A stretch of 32,654 bases of DNA from IMG/VR virus record IMGVR_UViG_3300007555_000020, positions 1-32,654 of that record. The stretch is one strand, 5' to 3'. The stretch comes from a virus. Shown here piece by piece: positions 15,371-24,322 of this stretch. Numbering within the stretch: the first letter of the stretch is position 1; each line of letters opens with the position of its first letter. The position numbers and the translations under genes are program-made. The notes beneath the pieces are model-generated. The model saw only the letters and a list, made by a program, of their open reading frames with translations. It had not been told where the DNA came from and did no database searches.

Positions 15371-16390
15371 ATGGCACAACAGACATTAAACAGGGGAACA
15401 ACAGCAAACGATGGTACAGGTGATACCCTTCGTGTTGCTGCCCAAAAAATAAACGAGAACTTTACAGAACTCTACACGTCTGTTGGTGGTGACTCTTCGA
15501 CTGTGACACTCAGCCAGTTGGGTGTGGTGTTCGAAGGTCAGGCTGAAGATGTACATGAAACTACATTGCTTGCGGTGGAACCTACCGCTGATAACAATGT
15601 ATATCTTCCCAATGATAGCGGAACACTGGTTCTGGACAGTTCTTCTCAAACACTGTCTAATAAGACTCTTCTTGTTCCCACAATGACAACCCCGAAGATT
15701 CAGGATGCCAATGCCAGTCACACTTACAACATAACAGTTGGTAACATCACTGCGAATCGTAACATTGCGCTTCCTGTATTGGGTGCGGGTGATACCTTTG
15801 TATTTGCAAACCACGTTGAAACTTTATCAAACAAAACATTACTTACCCCAACAATTAAGAATCCAACTCTGGGTGGTTTAGATGGTGGTGCATCGTTACT
15901 AGATAGTTCAAGTAATGAATATCTCAAGTTTGCTAATGTTTCGAGTGCGGTCAACCATGTTGAGATTTCAAACTCTGCAACAGGTAATAGCCCATCTATA
16001 GATGTACAGGGTGGGGACACTAATATCAGTCTTGAATTATCTGCGAAAGGTACAGGTGGTGTCGAGATTAAGAACAAATTAGTTCTAGAGAAGGGAACAG
16101 ATGTTTCCACAACAAGTGCGGTAGACTTAACCGAACCACTGACGGTATTTAACTCAGGTAGTTTGATTCTTCCTACTATTGCTGATGGCGCAATCCAAGG
16201 TGAGATGAAGACTTTCATGAATATCGCTGCGGGTGAGGCAAGATTGACTACAGGTTCAACATCAAATATTTATGGTGTGGGTAACAATGGTCATGTCTCG
16301 TTTGGTCAGGGTGATGGATGCATTCTTGTATGGAACTCAACGGCAAGTAAATGGTTTTTCGTATCTAATAACGGTACAACAATAGGATAA
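15371..16390 (+). CDS. Short tail fibre / baseplate-attached fibre-like protein
   Basis: The 339-residue protein starts 'MAQQTLNRGTTANDGTGDTLRVAAQKINENF(T)ELY', a short N-terminal module common at the base of phage fibres, then repeats 'LSNKTLLVPTM' and 'LSNKTLLTPTIKNPTLGG' (about residues 95-165), and ends in a beta-rich Gly/Thr segment ('GTGGVEIKNKL', 'ILPTIADGAIQGEMKTFMNI'). The 'SNKTL..P' repeat is typical of trimeric fibre shafts. It lies between the gp7-position protein and gp8, so it may fill the short-fibre (gp9-gp12) role; which one is not decidable. Own late promoter. Confidence 0.6.
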   Translation: MAQQTLNRGTTANDGTGDTLRVAAQKINENFTELYTSVGGDSSTVTLSQLGVVFEGQAEDVHETTLLAVEPTADNNVYLPNDSGTLVLDSSSQTLSNKTLLVPTMTTPKIQDANASHTYNITVGNITANRNIALPVLGAGDTFVFANHVETLSNKTLLTPTIKNPTLGGLDGGASLLDSSSNEYLKFANVSSAVNHVEISNSATGNSPSIDVQGGDTNISLELSAKGTGGVEIKNKLVLEKGTDVSTTSAVDLTEPLTVFNSGSLILPTIADGAIQGEMKTFMNIAAGEARLTTGSTSNIYGVGNNGHVSFGQGDGCILVWNSTASKWFFVSNNGTTIG

Positions 16391-16398
16391 CATAGAAA

Positions 16399-17757
16399 AT
16401 GGCGATTATTACAAACCCAATTAAAAAGCAGGTAATTCAAAATCTGAAGGATGATATAGATTCTTCGGGTACGCACTACTATGCGGTGATTGGTCGCTCT
16501 GAAGATTGGAACGATTCGGACATTGCACCGGCTCCACTAAACACTGCAAGAGAAGAAAGAGACTTTCGTCTTGGATTACAGTCTGCGAAAAAGGTAGTTG
16601 ACCTTTCGTTTGTGGTTCCTCGTTATAACTGGTCATCGGGTTCGATCTATTCCGCATATGATGATGCACAAATTGGTTATCCTACTCAGACATACTATGT
16701 CATGAACGACAACAACCAAATTTATATGTGTATCCAACAGGGTAGAAACGCACAGGGTCTGGCACAGGTATCTACAGTTCAACCCACAGGTAATACGGTG
16801 GGTACTCCATTTGATACTGCGGATGGTTATATTTGGAAGTTCTTGTACTCCATTGGTGCGTTGGATGCGACCAAGTTCGTTTCTGCAAACTATCTACCAA
16901 CAAAACTGGTGTTATCCACTGACTCGGATTCTCCTGCTGCTGATATCGAACAACAGGTAGTACAGAACAATGCTATTGCGGGTCAGATTATCGGGTATGC
17001 AGTTGACTCAGGTGGTACTGGTTACTCATCATCACCCACTGTATCAATTGTTGGTAATGGAACGAAGGCAAAAGCTGACGCCACCATCTCTGGTGGTCAG
17101 GTAGTCAATGTTAAACTAATTGATAGTTCTGGTGCTTATACATTAGGTTCTGGTTATAATTTCGCTGAAGTGGTCATTACAGGTGGTGGTTCACCAACTA
17201 AACCCGCTAAAGTACGTGCAATCATTGGAAGTTATGGTGGATTTGGTGCAGACCCAAGAGATGACTTACGTTCTACCGCAATCATGTTGAACAGTAAACC
17301 ATCTGGTACTGAATCAACCGACTTTATTGTTGGTAACGATTTCCGACAAGTTGGTCTATTGAAGAATCCTAGTGACTCAACTGGTTCTGCATTGTTCACT
17401 GCTGATACTGGTATCTGTTTGAAGAAAGTTAATTTCAGTAGTGTGACTCAAGGGTTTACTGCTGATAACAAAATTGTAGGTGGAACTTCAGGTGTTCAAG
17501 CGTTTATTGATAAAGTTGACTCTGCAAACATATGGTATCATCAAACATTAGAAACTGGTTTTGGCAACTTCTCTGCTGGTGAAGCGATCACAGAAGTGAG
17601 TGGTAATGGAGCTGGTGTATTGAATGCATCGATATCGCCTTATGTGACTCCCGAAGTAGATACCACTACTGGAGAAGTCCTATATATTGATAACCGTGCT
17701 TCTGTTACTCGTTCGACAGATCAGACCGAAGATATTAAACTCGTAATCCAAATTTAA
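16399..17757 (+). CDS. 8: Baseplate wedge protein gp8
   Basis: A 452-residue protein against 334 in T4. The N-terminal half carries the gp8 pattern: 'THYYAVIGRSEDWNDSD', 'AREERDFRLGLQSAKKV', 'VVPRYNWSSGSIYSAYDD', 'YPTQTYYVMNDNNQIYMCIQ', 'DGYIWKFLYSI'. From about 195 to 275 lies a Gly/Thr beta insert with 'DSGGTGYSSSPTVSIVGNGTKAKADATI', a module widespread in phage structural proteins. gp8 dimers stabilise the wedge. It starts 8 bases after the preceding stop. Confidence 0.85.
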   Translation: MAIITNPIKKQVIQNLKDDIDSSGTHYYAVIGRSEDWNDSDIAPAPLNTAREERDFRLGLQSAKKVVDLSFVVPRYNWSSGSIYSAYDDAQIGYPTQTYYVMNDNNQIYMCIQQGRNAQGLAQVSTVQPTGNTVGTPFDTADGYIWKFLYSIGALDATKFVSANYLPTKLVLSTDSDSPAADIEQQVVQNNAIAGQIIGYAVDSGGTGYSSSPTVSIVGNGTKAKADATISGGQVVNVKLIDSSGAYTLGSGYNFAEVVITGGGSPTKPAKVRAIIGSYGGFGADPRDDLRSTAIMLNSKPSGTESTDFIVGNDFRQVGLLKNPSDSTGSALFTADTGICLKKVNFSSVTQGFTADNKIVGGTSGVQAFIDKVDSANIWYHQTLETGFGNFSAGEAITEVSGNGAGVLNASISPYVTPEVDTTTGEVLYIDNRASVTRSTDQTEDIKLVIQI

Positions 17758-17767
17758 GGTAAAACTG

Positions 17768-20700
17768 ATGTCAAAAACATTTACATCCAATGTATTCTCT
17801 TCATCATACAAAGACGATTTTGTAGATAGTGATAACTACCACAGACTCCTCTTTAATAGTGGACGATCTCTACAGGCAAGAGAACTTACTCAGTTACAGA
17901 CTATTATCCAAGAGGAAATAGGAAGATTTGGTCGAAACATTTTTAAGGAAGGCGCTGCAGTAAATCCAGGCGGCCCAACTATTAATAATGATTACGAGTT
18001 CATCAAATTAAACACACTGACACACCCCCTACCATCTGACCCACAAACATTGGTCGGAACAGTTCTTACTGGGCCGAACATTGGTGCTGGAAGTGGTATT
18101 CAGGTGCGAGTACTTGAGTTTGTTGCTGCTACAAGTAGTGACCCCTCAACTCTTTATGTACAGTACATTAATACTGCATCGGGTGTATCTGGCGAAGAAC
18201 CTATCCGATTAGCTGCTGGTAATGTGATGACCAATGTGGGCGCATCGGTCACATTACAGGTTGCAAATGCGGTTGGTACAGAACTACCTGTCGGTCGTGG
18301 TTGTCAGATTTCAAACGCAGAAGGTGACTTCTTTACTCGTGGACATTTTGTATTTTCAAAGGGTCAGTCAATCATCCTTTCAAAGTACACAAGATATCCA
18401 ACCAAAGTTGTTGGTTTCAAAGTAACCGAAGACATCGTAACTACCGCAGATACGGATGCATTGTATGATAACCAAGGTGTAACACCAAATTTATCTTCGC
18501 CTGGCGCAGATCGTTATCGTATCCAACTTACCTTAACAACCAAAGACCTGATTCAAAGTGATGAAAACTTTGTTTATTACTGTGACGTTCACGAAGGTAA
18601 TATCGTTGACCAAGTAAAAGGTACTGACGATTACAATAAGATTAACGATGTCTTGGCGACAAGGACTGAAGAAGAGTCTGGTAATTATATTGTTAACCCA
18701 TTCACCATAGATTTCGAAGATTCTGGTGATAATATTATTGCAACCGTATCTGATGGTGTTGCATATGTGAATGGTTATCGTGGTGCGACCGAGAAACCTA
18801 CTCCACTTACAATTGCAAAACCTCGTACATCTCAAATAATTCCGAATGAAGTATCTGGTATCTCATATGGTCAGTACTTCATATGTAGTGAACTGAAAGG
18901 TCTACTTGATGTTGGGACTTTCGCTGCACAAAACCTATCGACTCATGCGAGTGACCCATCAGGTAGTGTGATTGGTACTGCACGAGTCCGTTTCATTGAA
19001 GAAGATGGCGCAAACTTCCGAGTGTATCTATTCGACATCAAGATGAACTCTGGTCAGTCTTTGCGTAATGTTAAGACTGTTGGTACTACCGCAACTAAAC
19101 GTGCGGTTCTTATTTTAGAGAATAGTAAAGCAGTAATTAAAGAATCACAAAAAACTAATTTGGTATATCCATTACCGCAGGCACGACCCAAGTCACTTAC
19201 TGACTTCGACTTCGAGGTACAACGTGTTGTAACTGGTACTGCAAGTGGTGCCTCTTTAACATTGTCCGCATTGACAGTTACAGGTGAGACATGGGCAAAC
19301 ACTGCTGATTGGATTGTTACTCGTAATGACACAGGTGTAGTAATTACTAATGCAACATTTGGTGCTGCTGGTACTCAGTCGATGACAGTCACCAACCTCC
19401 CTAATACAGCACTTACCATATATGCGAAAGTGAACAAGGCTTCACCCGCACTCAGACAGAAAACTTTGGTCGAGACCACTGTTGCTGCTGCAATTGATTC
19501 AGATGGTAATGGTGTTAAGTTTATTCCTATGGGTGTCGCAGACATCTTTAGTGTGGAATCTATCAAACAGACCGATTCTGCCGGTAATGACATCTCACGT
19601 TTGTTCAGTGTAGACAATGGTCAACGTGCAGGTTTTTATGGGAACGGTCGTTTAATTTTAGAAACTGGTGCTACAGCACCTACAGGTAATGTATTCTCTA
19701 GATTCAAACACTTTACACATGGTACTGGTGACTTCTTTGCGGTTAACTCATATACTGGTCAAGTAGAGTACGAAAAGATTCCAGATTTTGAAGTTAATCA
19801 ACGTGTTTCAATCAGTTTGCGAGACGTGATCGATTTCCGTTCTACCCATAATGCAAGTGATGTCTTTGTTTCATCTGGTGTAAACGAACTGCCTCAGAAT
19901 GGTGATGTGTTCCAAGCAGATGTTGAATACTATGTGCCACGTGCAGATAAGATCGTTGTAACCACACAAGGTGAAGTTAAGAATCTTGTCGGTGAGGCTG
20001 GTTTCGGTTCACAAGTTCCTGCTACTCCAGAGAACACTCTTGCACTATTCCATCTAGAACATAATGCATATGGTCTGAATGATTCGGATGTTGTAATGAC
20101 ACCGATCAAAACAAAACGATTTACCATGAGTGATATCTCTGAACTGGAAAAGAGAGTTGATAAACTAGAAGAAGTGACTTCTTTAAGTCTACTGGAACTA
20201 GATACTTCTGCTCTATTAGTACTAGATTCTGATGGTAACCCAAGAACTAAGTCAGGTTTCTTTGTTGATAACTTCGCAGATAGAAGTTTCTCGGACGGAG
20301 ATAATCCAGAGTATCGTGCTTCAATCGACCCATCTGGAAAAATGTTGGGTGTACCCACAGAAGAAGATGATGTAATTCTTGCATACGATTCCGATCTATC
20401 GACAAACACTGTAATGAAAGGTGACTCGATCTATCTGAAGTATAGTGAAAAGGAAGGTATAGTCCAGAATCTTGTATCGTCTTCAATGAATGTTAACCCA
20501 TTCGCAGTTATTACAGGTGAAGGTAATCTAAAATTATCTCCCTCTAGAGACAATTGGTTCCAAACAAGATACGCTCCCGCAAACGTTATTAATCAGACTG
20601 CAACCGAAACTCTTGCGGATTTGAATCTTGGTGACCGTTCAACGACTGTTGAAATTCGTGCAAACCGAAGAGCTCGTTGGAAATGGAGAGTTGGACGATG

Positions 20701-22999
20701 GCACGTTCCTGTACCAGGCTTCGGTCTTATCGGTGGCACTCAGAGTCCGACTGGTCGTGGGAGAAACCGTTTCGGTGGTTGGAGACGATCAACCGCATGG
20801 AACTGGGTGGGTGTACCTAATAATGTAAGGGCTACCGAACTTAATGGTGGAGCAGGTCGCCCCGAAGGGTTTGACCTCACTAGGTCTTTCTCGCAACGTG
20901 TAGTTGTTGGTGAAAGAACCGTTCGTAAGGTGGTCGGTGACAAAACTGTATCATTGACATTCCTACCATTCATACGTTCACGTAAAGTATTCTTCAAGGC
21001 AGAGGGTCTACGACCAAATACTCGTTACTTCCCATTCTTTGATGGTAAGGATGTAAGTGCATTTTGTAGAGAAGAGACTTTCAAACGTTATGGTCAAAAG
21101 GCAACCGATCTAACATATTCAAACAGATATAGACGTAAGTCATCACATCCACAGGGACAAACCATTCTTGAATCCGATGTGAATGGTTCTATTGAAGGTT
21201 CATTCTTTATACCTTCTAGTCCTAGTCTACGTTTCCGTGCTGGTACTCGTGAGTTCAAACTTCTTGACATTAGTAAGAATGATGACAATGCTGCACTATC
21301 ACGTGCGACATTCAACTATACTGCACAGGGTACTCTGGATACTAGACAGAAGACTATTACTTCTACTCGTATTACTACAGTCCAAACAAAACGTTGGACA
21401 GAGACTACTCGTGTTCGATTTACTGACCCACTTGCACAGTCTTTCCAAGTTACAAACCCAAGTGGTATCTATGTAACTAAAGTACAGTGTTATTTCAAGA
21501 GTAAGGATACCAGTGGTGTTCCGATTCAATTACAGATTCGACCAATGGTTAATGGTGCGCCAAGTGCGACCGACATCCATTCGCAATCTATTGTGTTCTT
21601 ACCACCTAGTCAGGTGAATCTACCTTCTTCACAAACACAATCTGCGGTAGTTGCTACACCTACTACATTTGAGTTCGATGAACCAATCTTCTTGAATCCA
21701 CAGACAGAGTATGCGATTGTACTTCTTGCAGAATCTACTGAATATGAGGCGTATGTTGGTGAAACATATGCGTTCGAGTTAGGTTCAACCGAGAAGAGAA
21801 TCTCTCGTCAACCATCTATGGGTTCATTGTTTAAGTCACAGAATGGTACGACTTGGGAACCAGATCAAACTAAAGACCTTGCGTTCAAAATCTTTACTGC
21901 TACCTTTGCAACTTCTGGTAGTGCAGTATTTGAGAACCGTGATGTTGAAGAAGAATTGCTTGACGAAAACCCACTATACATGAGTGCTGATCATGGTGCA
22001 GACAGTGACCAAGTAACAGTACTTGCGGGTCATCATGGTTTCCATGTTAACGATAAAGTTAATGTTTCTGGTCTTGTTGATGCAACTACATATAATGGTA
22101 TTAAGGGTTCGTCTATTAATGGTGAAAGAACTATTACTGCGGTAGATGGATTCGTCCTACAATTCAATGCAGACTCCGCTTGTACTTCTTCAGGAAGATT
22201 TGGTGGTGATGACGTATTGATAGATAAACAAGTTATATTTGATACTTGTATACCTCAGTTCTCAACTTTGATGCCAGATGACACTTCATTGGTATACAAT
22301 GCGAAATTCACTACTGGTAAATCACTTGCTGCACCTTCTGGTTCGCAAGTAAAATATCAGAAAGATGGTACGTATAGTAGTGATATCTCCATTGCTGACT
22401 TGAATATGTTTACTGCACCGAGAATGATCGCAAACACCTCAAACGAAACTAGTGAATTGGGTTCTGGTCAACGTTCTTGTACTTTCAAAGTTGATATGTC
22501 AACAACACGTACCGATGTGAGTCCTGTTATTGATGCACAGAATGCATCTTTAACAACCGAAGCAAACTTGATTGATAATCAGGCATCTGCTACTGCAAAC
22601 GGATTCAATGTTCCGATTAACTATGTTGCAGAGACAGATGCGTTTGGTGGTTCCTCACTTGCAAAACATATTACTAGTGTTGGAGACCTCGAAGAACCCG
22701 CAGTTGGTTTGAAGTTAATGATTGCTGCGATGAGACCCGCTGGTAGTAACCTTGATGTGTACTGGAGAGTTGCAAATGGTGACCAAAACATCTTTGATGT
22801 GGATTGGACACTACAACCAGTAGAGAATGCGATTGCACCAGACGAAAGAAACTTCCGTGAGTATCGTTATCTTATTGGTGGTGATGGTGGTGATGTTGCA
22901 CCATTCACACAGTATCAATTCAAAATAGTGTTTAATGGTAACAACACCTCTAAACCACCCCTGTTGCGTGACTTACGTGCAATTGCGATGGCTACCTAA
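17768..22999 (+). CDS. Large DUF4815-type baseplate/virion structural protein
   Basis: A 1743-residue protein, the largest in the window. The N-terminus 'FTSNVFSSSYKDDFVDSDNY', 'LLFNSGRSLQARELTQLQTIIQEEI' and 'IFKEGAAVNPGG' is the DUF4815-type start seen in marine T4-like virion proteins. Residues about 790-830 contain a coiled coil ('ELEKRVDKLEEVTSLSLLELDTSALLVLDSDG'). A basic Arg/Trp-rich segment follows near 965-1030. Residues about 1421-1460 hold a 'GHHGFHVNDKVNVSGL' beta domain also common in tail proteins. Overall it is beta-rich, and probably forms the outer wedge and fibre attachment (gp7/gp10-like role). AAGGTA precedes the start. Function is inferred from position and family. Confidence 0.65.
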   Translation: MSKTFTSNVFSSSYKDDFVDSDNYHRLLFNSGRSLQARELTQLQTIIQEEIGRFGRNIFKEGAAVNPGGPTINNDYEFIKLNTLTHPLPSDPQTLVGTVLTGPNIGAGSGIQVRVLEFVAATSSDPSTLYVQYINTASGVSGEEPIRLAAGNVMTNVGASVTLQVANAVGTELPVGRGCQISNAEGDFFTRGHFVFSKGQSIILSKYTRYPTKVVGFKVTEDIVTTADTDALYDNQGVTPNLSSPGADRYRIQLTLTTKDLIQSDENFVYYCDVHEGNIVDQVKGTDDYNKINDVLATRTEEESGNYIVNPFTIDFEDSGDNIIATVSDGVAYVNGYRGATEKPTPLTIAKPRTSQIIPNEVSGISYGQYFICSELKGLLDVGTFAAQNLSTHASDPSGSVIGTARVRFIEEDGANFRVYLFDIKMNSGQSLRNVKTVGTTATKRAVLILENSKAVIKESQKTNLVYPLPQARPKSLTDFDFEVQRVVTGTASGASLTLSALTVTGETWANTADWIVTRNDTGVVITNATFGAAGTQSMTVTNLPNTALTIYAKVNKASPALRQKTLVETTVAAAIDSDGNGVKFIPMGVADIFSVESIKQTDSAGNDISRLFSVDNGQRAGFYGNGRLILETGATAPTGNVFSRFKHFTHGTGDFFAVNSYTGQVEYEKIPDFEVNQRVSISLRDVIDFRSTHNASDVFVSSGVNELPQNGDVFQADVEYYVPRADKIVVTTQGEVKNLVGEAGFGSQVPATPENTLALFHLEHNAYGLNDSDVVMTPIKTKRFTMSDISELEKRVDKLEEVTSLSLLELDTSALLVLDSDGNPRTKSGFFVDNFADRSFSDGDNPEYRASIDPSGKMLGVPTEEDDVILAYDSDLSTNTVMKGDSIYLKYSEKEGIVQNLVSSSMNVNPFAVITGEGNLKLSPSRDNWFQTRYAPANVINQTATETLADLNLGDRSTTVEIRANRRARWKWRVGRWHVPVPGFGLIGGTQSPTGRGRNRFGGWRRSTAWNWVGVPNNVRATELNGGAGRPEGFDLTRSFSQRVVVGERTVRKVVGDKTVSLTFLPFIRSRKVFFKAEGLRPNTRYFPFFDGKDVSAFCREETFKRYGQKATDLTYSNRYRRKSSHPQGQTILESDVNGSIEGSFFIPSSPSLRFRAGTREFKLLDISKNDDNAALSRATFNYTAQGTLDTRQKTITSTRITTVQTKRWTETTRVRFTDPLAQSFQVTNPSGIYVTKVQCYFKSKDTSGVPIQLQIRPMVNGAPSATDIHSQSIVFLPPSQVNLPSSQTQSAVVATPTTFEFDEPIFLNPQTEYAIVLLAESTEYEAYVGETYAFELGSTEKRISRQPSMGSLFKSQNGTTWEPDQTKDLAFKIFTATFATSGSAVFENRDVEEELLDENPLYMSADHGADSDQVTVLAGHHGFHVNDKVNVSGLVDATTYNGIKGSSINGERTITAVDGFVLQFNADSACTSSGRFGGDDVLIDKQVIFDTCIPQFSTLMPDDTSLVYNAKFTTGKSLAAPSGSQVKYQKDGTYSSDISIADLNMFTAPRMIANTSNETSELGSGQRSCTFKVDMSTTRTDVSPVIDAQNASLTTEANLIDNQASATANGFNVPINYVAETDAFGGSSLAKHITSVGDLEEPAVGLKLMIAAMRPAGSNLDVYWRVANGDQNIFDVDWTLQPVENAIAPDERNFREYRYLIGGDGGDVAPFTQYQFKIVFNGNNTSKPPLLRDLRAIAMAT

Positions 23000-23208
23000 T
23001 GAGTGGAGATCATATTGGTGTCGATGGACACACTGGTTTGGTGAGAAGTTCAAACAGTGGTGCCATTATTAATATAAATAAAGATGAGATACAAAAAGCA
23101 CGTGAAGTGAAAATGAAGAAACGAAGACGAAAATCAGAGTTCCAAGAGTTGCGACAAGATGTCGATGAACTAAAGGTACTTCTCAATAAACTAGTAGAGA
23201 AACTGTAA
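22999..23208 (+). CDS. Small coiled-coil protein, probable baseplate or fibre adaptor
   Basis: A 69-residue protein with two parts: a short N-terminal 'DGHTGLVRSSNSGAIIN' segment that looks like a tip or docking strand, and a basic-then-amphipathic helix ('KMKKRRRKSEFQEL', 'DVDELKVLLNKLVEKL') with L/V heptads. It starts on the stop of the large gene (TAATG). No family is known to me. Its size, position and heptads suggest a trimerising adaptor between the large protein and the following fibre. Confidence 0.6.
   Translation: MSGDHIGVDGHTGLVRSSNSGAIININKDEIQKAREVKMKKRRRKSEFQELRQDVDELKVLLNKLVEKL
23073..23080 (+). promoter_or_regulatory. Possible internal late promoter
   Basis: TATAAATA inside the small coiled-coil gene (codons for N-I-N-K). 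Expected +1 near 23086 would serve the fibre gene at 23209 with a long leader. The AAACC prefix of the other promoters is missing. Confidence 0.35.
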
Positions 23209-24306
23209 ATGGCGACTAATAAACCTACAATCACAGATATTCAGGATACCTTCACTACGTTGGTAACCAATCAAAACACCATATCATTGGATTTGGGTGC
23301 GACTGGGCGTCTGAATACTAATGAAGACTCTAGTGCAGTTGCTGCTATCAACGAACTTGAAGTTGCAATTCGAGGAGCTTCCAATGAACTTGTTTCTGCG
23401 AAAATTACCACTACTGCAACTAACCTTGTAGCAGGTATCAACGAACTAGAACAAGACCTGTACAATGCGGAAGGTGGTACTAAAAGAACGCTTGCGGATT
23501 TAGGTACAAATGACCAAACTTGTATTGTTGATGCAATCAACGAACTTGAAACTGCAATTCGAGGTGATGTTTCCAACCTAGTTGAAAATAATCTTAACAC
23601 TACCAAGAAACATCTTACGGGCGCAATCAATGAACTAGATTCTGACATTGGTGCGACACCACATACAACTCTGACCACTGTCGCAAAAACTCTTACAGGT
23701 TCGGTTAATGAACTTGATGCAGAGTTAGGTACAATCACTGCGGATGCGATGGGTACTACTGCAACAACTGTATCAGGTGCGATTGCAGAACTTGAAGTGG
23801 AGATTGATACACTCAATACCTTTGTTGAACCATCACAGGCATTGACTACTACGGCAGGAACACTCGCTGATGGTATCAACGAATTGGATGCAGAGATTGG
23901 TGCCGCAGTTCTTTCTACTTCTGAGACTACTGTTCGTGGTGCGATTAATGAATTACACATTGAAATGGGTGCAATTCCAGACTCAGGCGGTTCAGGAAAT
24001 CTCAGGGCAAACCGCATAGGTCAATCTATTAGACTACTAGATAGTGCGGTAGGTAATATTGCACAACTAAATACTGATGGTTCCATAGGAAATAGAACAA
24101 GTCTTGTAACTGTAGTCAACTCACTTGCAGATGATATTTCTCTTTTAGACTCTGATGCTGGTATACGTGACAATCGTTTGGGAAGTTTAAGTAATCTTAA
24201 TGTTGCGTTTGTTGGTTCAGAACGAGATAACTTTGTAAATGCACTTAATGCTCTAAGAGCAGATGTCCCACTTATATACGATGTAAATGGAACTCAACTA
24301 AACTAA
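23209..24306 (+). CDS. Fibre stalk protein with repeated A-I-N-E-L-E units
   Basis: The 365-residue protein is built from about nine units of 25-40 residues, each with an (A/G)-(I/V)-N-E-L-(D/E/H)-x-(E/D)-(I/L) motif, for example 'VAAINELEVAIRG', 'VAGINELEQDLYN', 'VDAINELETAIRG', 'TGAINELDSDIGA', 'ADGINELDAEIGA'. The helices alternate with Thr-rich turns ('TTTATNL'), fitting a trimeric coiled-coil shaft interrupted by turns. The last 90 residues drift to 'RLLDSAVGNIAQLN' and 'DDISLLDSDAG' forms. No receptor-binding head is visible, so this is probably a stalk, or scaffold for the next proteins. It starts right after the previous stop (TAA-ATG). Confidence 0.65.
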   Translation: MATNKPTITDIQDTFTTLVTNQNTISLDLGATGRLNTNEDSSAVAAINELEVAIRGASNELVSAKITTTATNLVAGINELEQDLYNAEGGTKRTLADLGTNDQTCIVDAINELETAIRGDVSNLVENNLNTTKKHLTGAINELDSDIGATPHTTLTTVAKTLTGSVNELDAELGTITADAMGTTATTVSGAIAELEVEIDTLNTFVEPSQALTTTAGTLADGINELDAEIGAAVLSTSETTVRGAINELHIEMGAIPDSGGSGNLRANRIGQSIRLLDSAVGNIAQLNTDGSIGNRTSLVTVVNSLADDISLLDSDAGIRDNRLGSLSNLNVAFVGSERDNFVNALNALRADVPLIYDVNGTQLN

Positions 24307-24322
24307 TCGGAGTATTGACACG

